From: Vibrio superstes | Lineage (GTDB): Bacteria; Pseudomonadota; Gammaproteobacteria; Enterobacterales; Vibrionaceae | DNA: 64,000 nt | NCBI RefSeq assembly: GCF_003569005.1 | Contig: NZ_BCUR01000002.1 | Coordinates: 34,491-98,490, forward strand | Reading direction: 5' to 3' | Shown: positions 30,476 through 40,570 of the stretch, piece after piece | How the letters are laid out: every line of letters starts with the position of its first letter | How positions within the stretch are numbered: position 1 is the first letter of the stretch | Program-made: the position numbers and the translations under genes | Notes under the pieces: generated by a model | Databases searched by the model: none | Told to the model about the DNA's origin: nothing | What the model saw: the letters and a program-made list of their open reading frames with translations, nothing else

Positions 30476-32014
30476 ATGTCAGCTAAGAAGCCTATGGCTC
30501 TAGTGATCCTTGACGGTTACGGATACCGCGAAGATAAACAAGACAACGCAATCGCAAACGCAAAGACTCCAATCCTTGACGGTCTAATTGCAAACCAACC
30601 AAACACACTAATCTCTGCTTCAGGCATGGATGTTGGTCTACCAGACGGCCAAATGGGCAACTCTGAAGTAGGTCACACCAACATCGGTGCTGGTCGCGTT
30701 GTATACCAAGACCTGACTCGTATCACTAAGTCTATTGCAGACAAAGAGTTCCAACAAAACGAAACTCTTGCGAACGCAATGGATAAGGCTATCAAGTCTG
30801 GTAACGCTGTTCACATCATGGGCCTTATGTCTCCAGGTGGCGTACACAGCCACGAAGACCATATCTACGCAGCAGTAGAAATGGCAGCTGAGCGCGGCGC
30901 AGAAAAAATCTACCTGCACTGCTTCCTAGACGGACGCGATACTCCACCTCGCTCTGCTGAGGGTTCTCTACAACGCTTCCAAGACCTATTCGCTAAACTT
31001 GGCAAAGGCCGCGTAGCTTCTCTAGTAGGTCGCTACTACGCTATGGACCGTGATAACAACTGGGATCGCGTAGCACAAGCTTACGAGCTTCTTACGGAAG
31101 CAAAATCAGACTTCACTTTCGACAGCGCTGTTGCTGGTCTTGAAGCGGCTTACGCTCGTGATGAAAACGACGAGTTTGTTGCTCCTACGCAAATTAAAGC
31201 TGATGCACAAGAATCAGCCGCTATCGTTGATGGCGATGCGGTTATCTTCATGAACTATCGTGCTGACCGTGCTCGCGAGATCACTCGTAGCTTCGTTCCT
31301 GCATTTGAAGGCTTCGAGCGTAACGTATTCCCAGCGGTAGATTTTGTTATGCTGACTCAATACGCAGCAGACATCCCTTTACTTTGTGCTTTCCCACCGG
31401 CATCTCTTGAGAACACTTACGGTGAGTGGCTATCTAAAGAAGGTAAAACTCAGCTTCGTATCTCTGAAACTGAGAAATACGCACACGTTACTTTCTTCTT
31501 CAATGGCGGTATCGAGAGTGAGTTTGACGGTGAAGAGCGTCAACTAGTGGCTTCTCCTAAAGTAGCAACTTACGACCTACAGCCTGAAATGAGTGCACCA
31601 GAACTGACTGACAAGCTAGTTGCTGCTATCAAGTCAGGTAAGTACGACGCTATCGTTTGTAACTACCCTAACTGTGACATGGTTGGCCACACTGGCGTTT
31701 ACGATGCTGCAGTTAAAGCAAGTGAAGCACTAGACGAGTGTCTAGGTCGCGTTGTTAATGCAATCAATGAAGTTGACGGTCAAATGCTAATCACAGCAGA
31801 CCACGGTAACGCAGAAATGATGGTTAACCCTGAAACCGGCGGCATTCATACTGCACACACCAACTTACCTGTTCCTCTTATCTACGTTGGCGGTAAAGAC
31901 CTAGCGTTCAAAGAAAACGGTAAGCTATCTGACTTAGCTCCAACTATGCTTAAGCTATCAGATATGGAAATCCCAGCCGAGATGTCTGGTCAGGTTATCG
32001 TAAATCTGAAATAA
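30476..32014 (+). CDS. gpmI: 2,3-bisphosphoglycerate-independent phosphoglycerate mutase
   Basis: 512-residue Mn-dependent enzyme that interconverts 3- and 2-phosphoglycerate in glycolysis. The alkaline-phosphatase-type fold has the metal motif [10 protein letters not shown], the nucleophile Ser63 in [19 protein letters not shown], and the late metal-binding [12 protein letters not shown] and [11 protein letters not shown]. Strong codon bias suggests high expression. envC follows 66 bp later, as in E. coli. Confidence 0.97.
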   Translation: MSAKKPMALVILDGYGYREDKQDNAIANAKTPILDGLIANQPNTLISASGMDVGLPDGQMGNSEVGHTNIGAGRVVYQDLTRITKSIADKEFQQNETLANAMDKAIKSGNAVHIMGLMSPGGVHSHEDHIYAAVEMAAERGAEKIYLHCFLDGRDTPPRSAEGSLQRFQDLFAKLGKGRVASLVGRYYAMDRDNNWDRVAQAYELLTEAKSDFTFDSAVAGLEAAYARDENDEFVAPTQIKADAQESAAIVDGDAVIFMNYRADRAREITRSFVPAFEGFERNVFPAVDFVMLTQYAADIPLLCAFPPASLENTYGEWLSKEGKTQLRISETEKYAHVTFFFNGGIESEFDGEERQLVASPKVATYDLQPEMSAPELTDKLVAAIKSGKYDAIVCNYPNCDMVGHTGVYDAAVKASEALDECLGRVVNAINEVDGQMLITADHGNAEMMVNPETGGIHTAHTNLPVPLIYVGGKDLAFKENGKLSDLAPTMLKLSDMEIPAEMSGQVIVNLK

Positions 32015-32029
32015 TCTTTGCTATCAAAT

Positions 32030-32057
32030 CTTTGCCACGGTGTATGCTGTGGCAAAG
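32030..32057 (+). other. hairpin between gpmI and envC
   Basis: CTTTGCCAC (32030-32038) and GTGGCAAAG (32049-32057) form a perfect 9-bp stem with a 10-nt loop, not followed by a T-run. It may stabilise the gpmI mRNA end or set lower envC expression. Confidence 0.55.
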
Positions 32058-32080
32058 AAAGCCAAGATTAAAGATTTAGG

Positions 32081-33241
32081 ATGAATCTAATTCCTCAAAA
32101 GCCAAAGCTATTGAATAGAAAAAACGTCAGTGCCGTGTGCGCTGGCGTTTTGTTATGTCTATCATCTTCGATATTTGTCTCAACTCCTGCCTCAGCTAGC
32201 ACTGAAGAACTAAAGGGAGTAAAGGGAGAAATCACTCGCCAGCAGAAAAGCCTTTCTCAGCAACAGAAAGAACTCGATAAGCTACAAAAGCAGCTGAAAA
32301 GCGACGAGCTTTCCATTGCCAACGCGAGTAAAAACCTAGCGCAAACGCGCACTTCATTAAAACGCTCCGAAGCCAATCTCAAGGCTTATGATCAGCAGCA
32401 TCAACAACTGTTAGAAAAGACTCAAGCTCAAGCTGCTGCCTTGCAGAAACTGGTTAAGTCGTACTATATGATGCACACCAATGCCAAAATCGAGAGTTTC
32501 TTGAGCCATGAAAGCACTCAAGATAAAGATCGTATTAGTCAGTATTATCAGCACTTAGCAAAGCAACGTGCTGAAGTCATCACTGAGCTGCAACAAACGA
32601 ATGCCAAGCTAGAGCAAAAGAATCTTCAACTGATTGCCGAACAGCAACAAATAGAGACGCTGCTTGCTCAGCAGTCAGATCAGTTAAATAAACAACGTTC
32701 TTCACAAACTAGCCGAAAATCAACGGTCGCTAAAATCAAGCGTGGCATTGCTGGGGATAGCGCTTACCTTAATGAGCTAAAACGCAATGAAGCTAGGCTG
32801 AAGGCTGAAATAGCAAAAGCCGCTAAGCGTAACTCAGTCCCAATGGATGGTTTAGCCAAGCAGAAAGGTCGTCTTCCTTGGCCAGTTAAGGGCTCGGTAT
32901 TGCACAGCTATGGCAGCAAACAAAGTGGCCAAGTCAATTGGAAGGGCATGGTGATCAATGCTCAGTATGAGCAGCCAGTTAAAGCCGTTTATCCGGGCAC
33001 CGTCGTATTTGCCGACTACTTACGTGGTTATGGCTTAGTGCTGTTACTGGATCATGGTAAGGGCGATATGACCCTATACGGATACAATCAAGTACTGACT
33101 AAAAAAGAAGGCGACAAAGTCACCTCCGGTGAAACCATCGCGCTTGCCGGTGATACCGGTGGGCAATCTCGCTCTTCTGTCTACTTCGAATTGAGGCGTA
33201 ACAGCCAAACCCAGAACCCTCGTTCTTGGTTGACTCGCTAG
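32081..33241 (+). CDS. envC: murein hydrolase activator EnvC
   Basis: 386-residue periplasmic protein that activates the amidases AmiA/AmiB at the division site. Order: export signal (hydrophobic segment about residues 18-40, ending ASA); long coiled coil rich in Gln/Lys/Leu (about 45-250); C-terminal LytM (peptidase M23) domain from about 270 that lacks the usual metal-binding residues, as in E. coli EnvC. Convergent with zapB, another division gene. Confidence 0.94.
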   Translation: MNLIPQKPKLLNRKNVSAVCAGVLLCLSSSIFVSTPASASTEELKGVKGEITRQQKSLSQQQKELDKLQKQLKSDELSIANASKNLAQTRTSLKRSEANLKAYDQQHQQLLEKTQAQAAALQKLVKSYYMMHTNAKIESFLSHESTQDKDRISQYYQHLAKQRAEVITELQQTNAKLEQKNLQLIAEQQQIETLLAQQSDQLNKQRSSQTSRKSTVAKIKRGIAGDSAYLNELKRNEARLKAEIAKAAKRNSVPMDGLAKQKGRLPWPVKGSVLHSYGSKQSGQVNWKGMVINAQYEQPVKAVYPGTVVFADYLRGYGLVLLLDHGKGDMTLYGYNQVLTKKEGDKVTSGETIALAGDTGGQSRSSVYFELRRNSQTQNPRSWLTR

Positions 33242-33242
33242 A

Positions 33243-33278
33243 AACAAAAACGCCAGCTAGTTAGCTGGCGTTTTTGTT
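33243..33278. terminator. terminator between envC and zapB
   Basis: A 17-bp perfect stem (33243-33259 with 33262-33278) containing CGCCAGCTA/TAGCTGGCG with A- and T-rich ends; works in both directions for two convergent genes. Confidence 0.95.
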
Positions 33279-33297
33279 AGCAATGGCTTGGTAGGGT

Positions 33298-33540
33298 TTA
33301 TTCTACTTCTTCCATTTTGCCTAGCATGCTGCGAATGCGCTCTTGCCACGCATCATGCTCAGCTTGAACTTGATGAGCGCGTTGTTCAGTTTCAACTTTT
33401 TCGTTGCGTAACTGCTCGGCTTCATTGGCAAGCTGTTGCTTTTGTTCTTTAAGTTCTTCAACTTCCATTTGTAGCAGAGTGATTGTGTCTACTGCTGTTT
33501 GCACTTTGGCTTCTAGTTTTTCTAATACTTCTAAAGACAT
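33298..33540 (-). CDS. zapB: cell division protein ZapB
   Basis: 80-residue, entirely coiled-coil protein that joins the Z ring through ZapA and links it to the chromosome terminus. Begins [20 protein letters not shown], the family N-terminus, and continues with heptads rich in Glu/Gln/Leu. Divergent from glpX across about 300 bp. Confidence 0.95.
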   Translation of the reverse strand: MSLEVLEKLEAKVQTAVDTITLLQMEVEELKEQKQQLANEAEQLRNEKVETEQRAHQVQAEHDAWQERIRSMLGKMEEVE

Positions 33541-33838
33541 CTTGGCCTACCTAATTCGTTATCCATATGTAAAGACTGGCTTCTCAACCATTCTACCCAC
33601 ACACATGTATATAAACACACCTAATAATTTAATTCTGGTTCAAGTGAGCAAAAAAAGAGCGATCCTAATCAAATTTTGACACTCTCAAAGCAATCTTTGG
33701 TTTTTGCTGCGAGTAAATGCGGGACGAAATCAATAAACCTCTGGGTTCCGGCTTAAAGTTGAGCAAATTAAGCAAACGTTACCGTTAAGGTATGATAGAA
33801 TCTCGGCGATTTTTTGAACCCTCTTGATTGGAGTCGAT

Positions 33839-34846
33839 ATGAAGCGCGATTTGGCGATGGCATTTTCTCGTGTAACAGAAGGCGCAGCCCTAGCTGGTTA
33901 CAAATGGCTTGGACGCGGAGACAAAAACGCAGCAGATAATGCAGCTGTTGAAGTTATGCGTAGCCTACTGAACAAAACAGAAATTAGCGGTGAGATCGTT
34001 ATTGGTGAAGGTGAGATCGATGACGCACCTATGCTATACATCGGTGAAAACGTTGGTGTTGGTGGTGACGCAGTAGATATCGCTGTTGACCCTATCGAGG
34101 GAACGCGCATGACAGCAATGGGCCAATCAAATGCATTGGCTGTATTAGCGGCAGGCGAAAAAGGTAGCTTCCTAAAAGCACCTGATATGTACATGGAAAA
34201 ACTTGTTGTTGGTCCTGGCGCCAAAGGACAAATCGACCTAGCGGTATCGCTAGAGGAGAACCTAAACAACGTAGCAAAAGCCCTGGGTAAGTCACTACAG
34301 GAATTGACTGTTATTACTCTAGCTAAGCCTCGTCACGACCAAGTTATTGCTGATATGCAAGCTATGGGTGTACGTGTATTCGCTGTGCCAGATGGTGATG
34401 TTGCGGCATCTATCCTGACCTGTATGCCTGATAGCGAAGTAGACATGATGTACTGTATTGGTGGCGCTCCAGAAGGTGTTGTTTCTGCTGCGGTAATTCG
34501 TGCTCTAGATGGTGACATGCATGGTCGTCTACTTCCACGTCATGAAGTTAAAGGCGATAACGAAGAGAACCGTATTCACGGTGAAGAAGAGCTTAAGCGC
34601 TGTGCTGAAATGGGCGTTGAAGCGAACGTTATCCTTAAGATGTCTGATATGGCGCGTAGCGACAACGTTGTGTTCTCGGCAACAGGCATCACTAAAGGCG
34701 ACCTTCTAGAAGGTATTACTCGCCAGGGTGATATTGCGACAACTGAAACTCTACTGATCAGAGGCCGTTGCCGTACTATCCGTCGCATCAAGTCGATTCA
34801 TTACCTTGAGCGCAAAGATGAAGAGATTAAAGGGCATATCCTTTAA
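33839..34846 (+). CDS. glpX: class II fructose-1,6-bisphosphatase
   Basis: 335-residue gluconeogenic phosphatase (Mn-dependent, lithium-sensitive fold). Metal and substrate motifs are VIGEGEIDDAPML, DPIEGTRMTAMG, GPGAKG and GGAPEGV; the C-terminus TTETLLIRGRCRTIRRI matches E. coli GlpX. The ATG at 33839 with GGAG upstream gives the family N-terminus MKRDLAMAFSRVTE; a TTG at 33824 is less likely. It is not linked to glpFK here. Confidence 0.96.
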   Translation: MKRDLAMAFSRVTEGAALAGYKWLGRGDKNAADNAAVEVMRSLLNKTEISGEIVIGEGEIDDAPMLYIGENVGVGGDAVDIAVDPIEGTRMTAMGQSNALAVLAAGEKGSFLKAPDMYMEKLVVGPGAKGQIDLAVSLEENLNNVAKALGKSLQELTVITLAKPRHDQVIADMQAMGVRVFAVPDGDVAASILTCMPDSEVDMMYCIGGAPEGVVSAAVIRALDGDMHGRLLPRHEVKGDNEENRIHGEEELKRCAEMGVEANVILKMSDMARSDNVVFSATGITKGDLLEGITRQGDIATTETLLIRGRCRTIRRIKSIHYLERKDEEIKGHIL

Positions 34847-34857
34847 GTCTTCCTTTG

Positions 34858-34889
34858 ATAAAAAACGCAGCTTAACGCTGCGTTTTTTT
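34858..34889. terminator. terminator between glpX and the DUF805 gene
   Basis: AAAAACGCAGC (34861-34871) and GCTGCGTTTTT (34877-34887) with loop TTAAC; 11-bp stem with T-run, usable by both convergent genes. Confidence 0.93.
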
Positions 34890-35319
34890 ATGCCTTACCG
34901 TTTTCAAATGGCGCGCCATAATCGTTATCTTTGTCACTGCCTTTCAGCAAGCCACATTCTACAAATATCCAAAGCCCACATACCAAAGCAATCAGCGATA
35001 AAACTCGTGAGAGACCTTCCCCTGTTTCCATTTGCGCCGACATAGGGATCAATGAACGACCAATAATCAGCGGCACATTCAGCAGCAGAAACCGGTTAGA
35101 CTTATTACGATCATGCCAACGCTTAGCCGTTACTGCTAAATCAGGATACAGCAAGATAATCGCCATTACAGGAACGGCATATAAAGCGGTGCCAGGAGAA
35201 ACTTGAGCTATTGCTGTGGCTACCATAGAAAGGAACACGTAATAGCAGATGTTCCAAATCCAAAACTGCTTTCGACCTATACGACCATCAAATGAGAGTA
35301 GTAAAAACCTAAAATCCAT
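34888..35319 (-). CDS. DUF805 family membrane protein
   Basis: 143-residue inner-membrane protein with about four hydrophobic helices. The N-terminal FDGRIGRKQFW and the central AVTAKRWHDRNKS are the family marks. No biochemical function is established for DUF805. It follows the tautomerase gene by 9 bp and is likely co-transcribed with it. Its stop lies inside the shared terminator stem. Confidence 0.87.
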   Translation of the reverse strand: MDFRFLLLSFDGRIGRKQFWIWNICYYVFLSMVATAIAQVSPGTALYAVPVMAIILLYPDLAVTAKRWHDRNKSNRFLLLNVPLIIGRSLIPMSAQMETGEGLSRVLSLIALVCGLWIFVECGLLKGSDKDNDYGAPFENGKA

Positions 35320-35328
35320 TCATTATTC

Positions 35329-35679
35329 CTACATATTGGTATGCTTGAAGAAGCAGTCTCTATCCATATCTCTAACGTTTACCGTAACACTTCCAACCCA
35401 ACTGGCTTGCTCTGTAAGCAGTACAAAAACACTTTGAGATAAGGCTTGTTTTTGCTGTGTGGTTCTTCCAGAAAGTAGCTCGATTGTCACGTGGATAAAA
35501 TCGTGCTGATCTTCGCTATCGCCAATTAACCATGAATGACAACGCAGGGCTCTGGATTTAATAGAGTTTAGCTCAAATAGTTCACTTTCAATTAATGCTT
35601 GATGCATATCCTGCAATAACCCCTGAGTGTTCAGTCTATCCTCTAGTGAATCCGTATATTCCATTACTAAATTGGGCAT
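35329..35679 (-). CDS. CHMI-family tautomerase (5-carboxymethyl-2-hydroxymuconate isomerase fold)
   Basis: 116-residue tautomerase-superfamily protein. After removal of Met, Pro becomes the N-terminal residue (MPNLVMEYTDSL), the catalytic base of this superfamily. IKSRALRCHSW and DFIHVTIELLSGR fit the CHMI family. No homoprotocatechuate pathway genes are nearby, so the real substrate is probably different. Confidence 0.82.
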   Translation of the reverse strand: MPNLVMEYTDSLEDRLNTQGLLQDMHQALIESELFELNSIKSRALRCHSWLIGDSEDQHDFIHVTIELLSGRTTQQKQALSQSVFVLLTEQASWVGSVTVNVRDMDRDCFFKHTNM

Positions 35680-35887
35680 GACACATCCTCCTGAACACTA
35701 AACCATACACTAGGCACAAGCTTTTTAAGCAGTTAGCCTACGTTTTTGCCCGTGAGATCACTAGTCCCCCAATTATAAAGCTAAGCTTGTACAAGAAATG
35801 ATTGGTATCATGATATTACGGATTTAATCTGTTATATTCTTTCACTTACAGCGTATATTTTTTACTAATTTAGAAGGGAGTATTTTT

Positions 35888-36658
35888 ATGCGTCATCCTG
35901 TAGTTATGGGTAACTGGAAACTAAACGGCACTAAAGAAATGGTTGTCGACTTGCTAACTGGTCTGAATGCAGAGCTAGAAGGCGTAACAGGTGTTGATGT
36001 GGCAGTTGCTCCACCAGCACTATTCATCGACCTAGCTGAGCGCACGCTTACTGATGCTGGCAGTGCTATCATCCTAGGCGCGCAAAACACTGACGTGAAC
36101 AACCAAGGTGCTTTCACTGGCGACATGTCTCCAGCGATGCTTAAAGAGTTCGGTGCAACTCACATCATCATTGGTCACTCAGAGCGTCGTGAATACCACG
36201 AAGAATCAGACGAGTTTGTTGCTAAGAAATTTGCATTCCTAAAAGAAAACGGCCTTACTCCTGTTCTTTGTATTGGTGAGTCAGAAGCTCAAAACGAAGC
36301 TGGCGAAACTGAAGCAGTTTGTGCTCGTCAAATTGACGCAGTAATCAATCTACTAGGTGCGGAAGCTCTAAACGGCGCTATCATCGCTTACGAACCAATC
36401 TGGGCTATCGGTACTGGTAAAGCAGCTACTGCTGACGATGCACAGCGCATTCACGCTTCTATCCGTGCTCACATTGCACAGAAGAACGAAGAAGTAGCTA
36501 AAAACGTTGTTATTCAATACGGCGGTTCTGTTAAGCCAGAAAACGCAGCAGCATACTTCGCACAACCAGACATCGATGGTGCTCTAGTTGGCGGCGCAGC
36601 TCTTGACGCGAAAAGCTTTGCAGCTATCGCAAAAGCAGCAGCTGAAGCGAAAGCTTAA
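35888..36658 (+). CDS. tpiA: triosephosphate isomerase
   Basis: 256-residue TIM-barrel enzyme of glycolysis. Catalytic Lys is in GNWKLNGT, His in [10 protein letters not shown], and Glu in [11 protein letters not shown]; the phosphate loop is [10 protein letters not shown]. Biased codons suggest high expression. AGAAGGGAG precedes the ATG. pfkA lies downstream on the opposite strand. Confidence 0.98.
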   Translation: MRHPVVMGNWKLNGTKEMVVDLLTGLNAELEGVTGVDVAVAPPALFIDLAERTLTDAGSAIILGAQNTDVNNQGAFTGDMSPAMLKEFGATHIIIGHSERREYHEESDEFVAKKFAFLKENGLTPVLCIGESEAQNEAGETEAVCARQIDAVINLLGAEALNGAIIAYEPIWAIGTGKAATADDAQRIHASIRAHIAQKNEEVAKNVVIQYGGSVKPENAAAYFAQPDIDGALVGGAALDAKSFAAIAKAAAEAKA

Positions 36659-36682
36659 TCTGTCTTAATCGACAAAGATTAC

Positions 36683-36714
36683 AAAAAAGGTCAGCCTCTG
36701 TGCTGACCTTTTTA
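36683..36714 (+). terminator. tpiA terminator
   Basis: AAAAAGGTCAGC and GCTGACCTTTTT with a 6-nt loop; strong T-run. Confidence 0.93.
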
Positions 36715-36725
36715 TTACCCGCATT

Positions 36726-36752
36726 AAAAAACCGCTACCAAGGCAGCGGTTT
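36726..36752 (-). terminator. pfkA terminator
   Basis: On the minus strand AAACCGCT and AGCGGTTT form an 8-bp stem with an 8-nt loop, followed by T6. Confidence 0.9.
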
Positions 36753-36775
36753 CAACTATTCAGTGATACTGAGTC

Positions 36776-37765
<990 letters not shown>

Positions 37766-37994
37766 TTATTTTTAATTTAAATTGCCTTGTCATCGGCAAG
37801 AATTCTTATCACCCCGCTCGAATCACCCTTCTTGATTCTGGTGAGCGAAGCTAACAAAATTTCAACTTGGTAAGAGTATTACAGTTTCCTGTAGAGTTAA
37901 GATTGATTCAAATCAGAATCATAAAGTTTAACCACTCACCTAACCAAGATAGCTAATTCTACCTAAATTTCCTAAAAAATTCAGTGTTTACACC

Positions 37995-38903
37995 TTACCA
38001 CCCTTGTTGCTTCTGGTGTTGCTCTACATTGTTAACAACTGAAACAGGATCTTGATGGATTAAAACATCACACCCTTCAAAATGCTTCATTAACCGTTCT
38101 TCTACCTCATCAGCAATCCGATGGGCTTCAATTAAAGGTAATTGATCATCCAACTCTAAGTGAAGTTGAATGAACCGAGTCGGACCCGACAAGCGTGTTC
38201 TCAATTGATGAATGCCGTGCACTCTATCTACCGATATTGCTATTGCCTTAATTTCTACAAGCTCAGATTCTGGAAGCTGTCTATCTAACAGAGATTGCAC
38301 CGCCTCTGCGATCATTTTAAACGCGCTATACAAAATGAAGATACCGATACCAATTGCAAATACCGCATCCGCTTGTCCTAAGCCGTACATACTCAACACC
38401 AATGCCAACAAAATGGCGGCATTCATATACAAGTCAGACTGATAGTGAAGTGAGTCCGCGGCAATAGCTTGACTGCCAGTTTGTCTTACTACGTACTTTT
38501 GGAAGGTCACTAAGCCAAAGGTCACTACCATAGCGAACAAGCTGACATAGATGCCAAGTTCAGGTTGGTTAATCTCATGAGGACGGAAGAAGCGGTCGAT
38601 ACCATTAAGGACTAAGAAAAGAGCCGAACCGGAGATAAACATAGATTGAGCCAGTGCCGCGAGGGACTCAGCCTTACCATGACCGAAGGTGTGTTCTTTA
38701 TCTGCAGGTTGCAGAGCATACCTAAGCACCACAAGGTTTATGGAGGAGGCAGCAATATCCAGCAACGAGTCCACTACTGACGCCAACAAGCTAACGGAGC
38801 CTGTTACCCACCACACCGCTATTTTCACGATAAGTAAAACTGTTGCCACTATTGTGGCTGACCACGCAGCGATGGTGACTAATTTCTTATACTCTTGCTT
38901 CAT
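37995..38903 (-). CDS. fieF: cation diffusion facilitator FieF
   Basis: 302-residue proton antiporter that exports Fe2+/Zn2+. Six membrane helices followed by a cytoplasmic metal-sensing domain. The transport site is complete: Asp45 and Asp49 (VVDSLLD) and His153 and Asp157 (HYQSD). [15 protein letters not shown] is the family loop. The ATG at 38903 matches E. coli FieF length; a reading from 38966 adds 21 unrelated residues. The C-terminal tail is Gln/His-rich. Confidence 0.95.
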   Translation of the reverse strand: MKQEYKKLVTIAAWSATIVATVLLIVKIAVWWVTGSVSLLASVVDSLLDIAASSINLVVLRYALQPADKEHTFGHGKAESLAALAQSMFISGSALFLVLNGIDRFFRPHEINQPELGIYVSLFAMVVTFGLVTFQKYVVRQTGSQAIAADSLHYQSDLYMNAAILLALVLSMYGLGQADAVFAIGIGIFILYSAFKMIAEAVQSLLDRQLPESELVEIKAIAISVDRVHGIHQLRTRLSGPTRFIQLHLELDDQLPLIEAHRIADEVEERLMKHFEGCDVLIHQDPVSVVNNVEQHQKQQGW

Positions 38904-38992
38904 AATCTTTAATGAAAAAGGTTTGCGCGAATTATACACTGAAATAGCAGTGATGGGTGCATTCACAACAAAAGAGGAATCTAGACTAGTAA

Positions 38993-39145
38993 ATGATGAA
39001 ATGGTTACGAAAAATGCTAAAACGCTACGATGATTGGTGTTTAAATCTAGGTCTCACGCCTGAAAATAAGCGCAGTTGCGTGCCGTATCGCACTGATCCT
39101 TCCCTAAGTAAGGCTTCTGATAAAAACAAAAAGCGCGACCAATAG
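38993..39145 (+). CDS. small DUF5363-type protein
   Basis: A 50-residue reading frame starts ATG-ATG at 38993. The N-terminus is strongly basic and aromatic ([16 protein letters not shown]), the middle reads [15 protein letters not shown], and the tail is polar. I recognise the pattern of DUF5363, a short family known from vibrios and relatives with no assigned function. Two Cys residues are present. It sits in the gap between fieF (minus) and cpxP (minus). Its 3' end overlaps the cpxP terminator, and its own ribosome site is weak. Confidence 0.7.
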   Translation: MMKWLRKMLKRYDDWCLNLGLTPENKRSCVPYRTDPSLSKASDKNKKRDQ

Positions 39146-39157
39146 CGGCCACGCTTT
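39122..39157 (-). terminator. cpxP terminator
   Basis: On the minus strand AAAGCGTGGCC and GGTCGCGCTTT form an 11-bp stem (two G-U pairs) with a 6-nt loop and T-rich tail. It overlaps the last codons of the DUF5363 frame on the other strand. Confidence 0.85.
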
Positions 39158-39198
39158 CTATGCTTAGTTGTTTTGCTGCTGTCAGCCTTGCTTACAGA

Positions 39199-39708
39199 TT
39201 ATTCGCTGTCTTTTTTAGACATTCTCTTCTGCATTTTTTGCTCGCATTTTTCTGCTCGCTCGGCTCTTTTTTCTACCAGTTGTTGCTTCTGATCGTCAGT
39301 CAATACGCTCATCATGCGATGCATAGTGCGCATTTTTTCAACTTGCATAGCCGTGCGCTCCGCGACCATAGATGATGCAAGTTTTTGAGCTTCTGCTTCA
39401 TCAAAGTCTGCTGCTAGAACCAATTCTTGCTCCTGAGCTTTCATCTCTTTCATCATCTGACGCTTAGAGTCGCCTTTGGCTTTCATTGAAGTGCGAACAT
39501 CTTCACGAATGGTTTTCAGCTCAGCTTTCTGCTCATCAGTTAGGTCTAAACCGCGGAATGCACTTTTACCGTCCATAGGCATCATACAAGAGTGACCACC
39601 TTTCTGGCCTTTCTCACCGCCTTTATGACCATTTGCTAATACTGATGCACTGCCTAGTGTCAGTGGAACCATCATTGCTACTGCTAACCATTTTTTATTC
39701 ATTGCCAT
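39199..39708 (-). CDS. cpxP: periplasmic CpxP/Spy family stress protein
   Basis: 169-residue periplasmic protein with a signal peptide (cleaved after VLANG-like site) that damps the Cpx response by binding the sensor CpxA and helps clear misfolded proteins. The two LTxxQ motifs that define the family are LDLTDEQ and SVLTDDQ. A His/Gly-rich linker (NGHKGGEKGQKGGHSC) follows the signal. Divergent from cpxRA with CpxR boxes between. GAGGT precedes the ATG. Confidence 0.92.
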   Translation of the reverse strand: MAMNKKWLAVAMMVPLTLGSASVLANGHKGGEKGQKGGHSCMMPMDGKSAFRGLDLTDEQKAELKTIREDVRTSMKAKGDSKRQMMKEMKAQEQELVLAADFDEAEAQKLASSMVAERTAMQVEKMRTMHRMMSVLTDDQKQQLVEKRAERAEKCEQKMQKRMSKKDSE

Positions 39709-39778
39709 GAGATATACCTCGATAATTTAGACATAGGCTGCTGTTTTCAGCAGATGCATTTAGAATAATAGTAGGCAT

Positions 39779-39814
39779 GTAAAGTGCGGTATGCGAAACG
39801 TAAAGATAGGTAAA
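39779..39814. promoter_or_regulatory. two CpxR boxes between cpxP and cpxR
   Basis: GTAAA-GATAG-GTAAA at 39800-39814 is a perfect match to the CpxR consensus GTAAA-N5-GTAAA. A second, imperfect box GTAAA-GTGCG-GTATG is at 39779-39793. The start-to-start distance is 21 bp, two helical turns, so both would lie on the same DNA face. They would serve cpxP and the cpxRA autoregulation. Confidence 0.85.
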
Positions 39815-39883
39815 TCAAATCCAAGCCCTTTACAATCCGCCTTACAATCTAAGTATTAAACACAGCCGTAGAGTGAGAACCCG

Positions 39884-40570
39884 ATGCCACATATTTTATT
39901 AGTAGATGACGATACTGAGCTAACGGCTCTGCTAGAAGACATTCTCACCTACGAAGGCTTTACTGTTTCACAAGCTCATAATGGTATTGAGGGACTCGAA
40001 GCCGTCAATGAAGATATTGACCTGATTCTTCTTGATATCATGATGCCCAAAATGAGTGGTATGGAAATGCTAAAACAGCTTAGGGAGAGTTGGCAGACGC
40101 CGGTTTTATTCCTTACCGCGAAAGGGGAAGAAGTAGATAGGGTTATAGGGCTTGAGCTTGGTGCCGATGATTTCCTGCCAAAGCCATTTAGCGATAGAGA
40201 GTTGTTGGCGCGAATCCGTGCTATTTTGCGCCGAACACAAAACACACCTGCGACCCCTGCATCAAACAATACCTTTGATGACATTGCTTTAAACCCTGGC
40301 GCTCAAGAAGCCTATTGTGAAGACGTACTTCTCGACCTAACGAGCACAGAGTACGCCCTACTGGAGTACTTTCTGCGCAACCCAGGACAGGTACTCACTA
40401 AAGAAAATATCAGCCTTGAAGTTCTAGGTAAGCGCTTAGCAGCCTTCGATAGGGCTGTAGATATGCATGTATCAAATTTGCGAAAAAAACTTCCTGAACG
40501 TAAAGATGGCAAACCTCGCATTAAAACTCTGCGAGGCAAAGGCTACCTCTTTGTCGAGTCAGCACAATGA
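39884..40570 (+). CDS. cpxR: envelope stress response regulator CpxR
   Basis: 228-residue OmpR-family regulator. The receiver domain has the acidic pocket VDDD (7-10) and the phosphorylated Asp51 in LLLDIMMPK; the C-terminal winged helix has LTSTEYALLEYFLRNPGQVLTKE. It activates envelope-protein folding and degradation genes, including cpxP next door. It overlaps cpxA by 4 bp (ATGA). Confidence 0.96.
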   Translation: MPHILLVDDDTELTALLEDILTYEGFTVSQAHNGIEGLEAVNEDIDLILLDIMMPKMSGMEMLKQLRESWQTPVLFLTAKGEEVDRVIGLELGADDFLPKPFSDRELLARIRAILRRTQNTPATPASNNTFDDIALNPGAQEAYCEDVLLDLTSTEYALLEYFLRNPGQVLTKENISLEVLGKRLAAFDRAVDMHVSNLRKKLPERKDGKPRIKTLRGKGYLFVESAQ

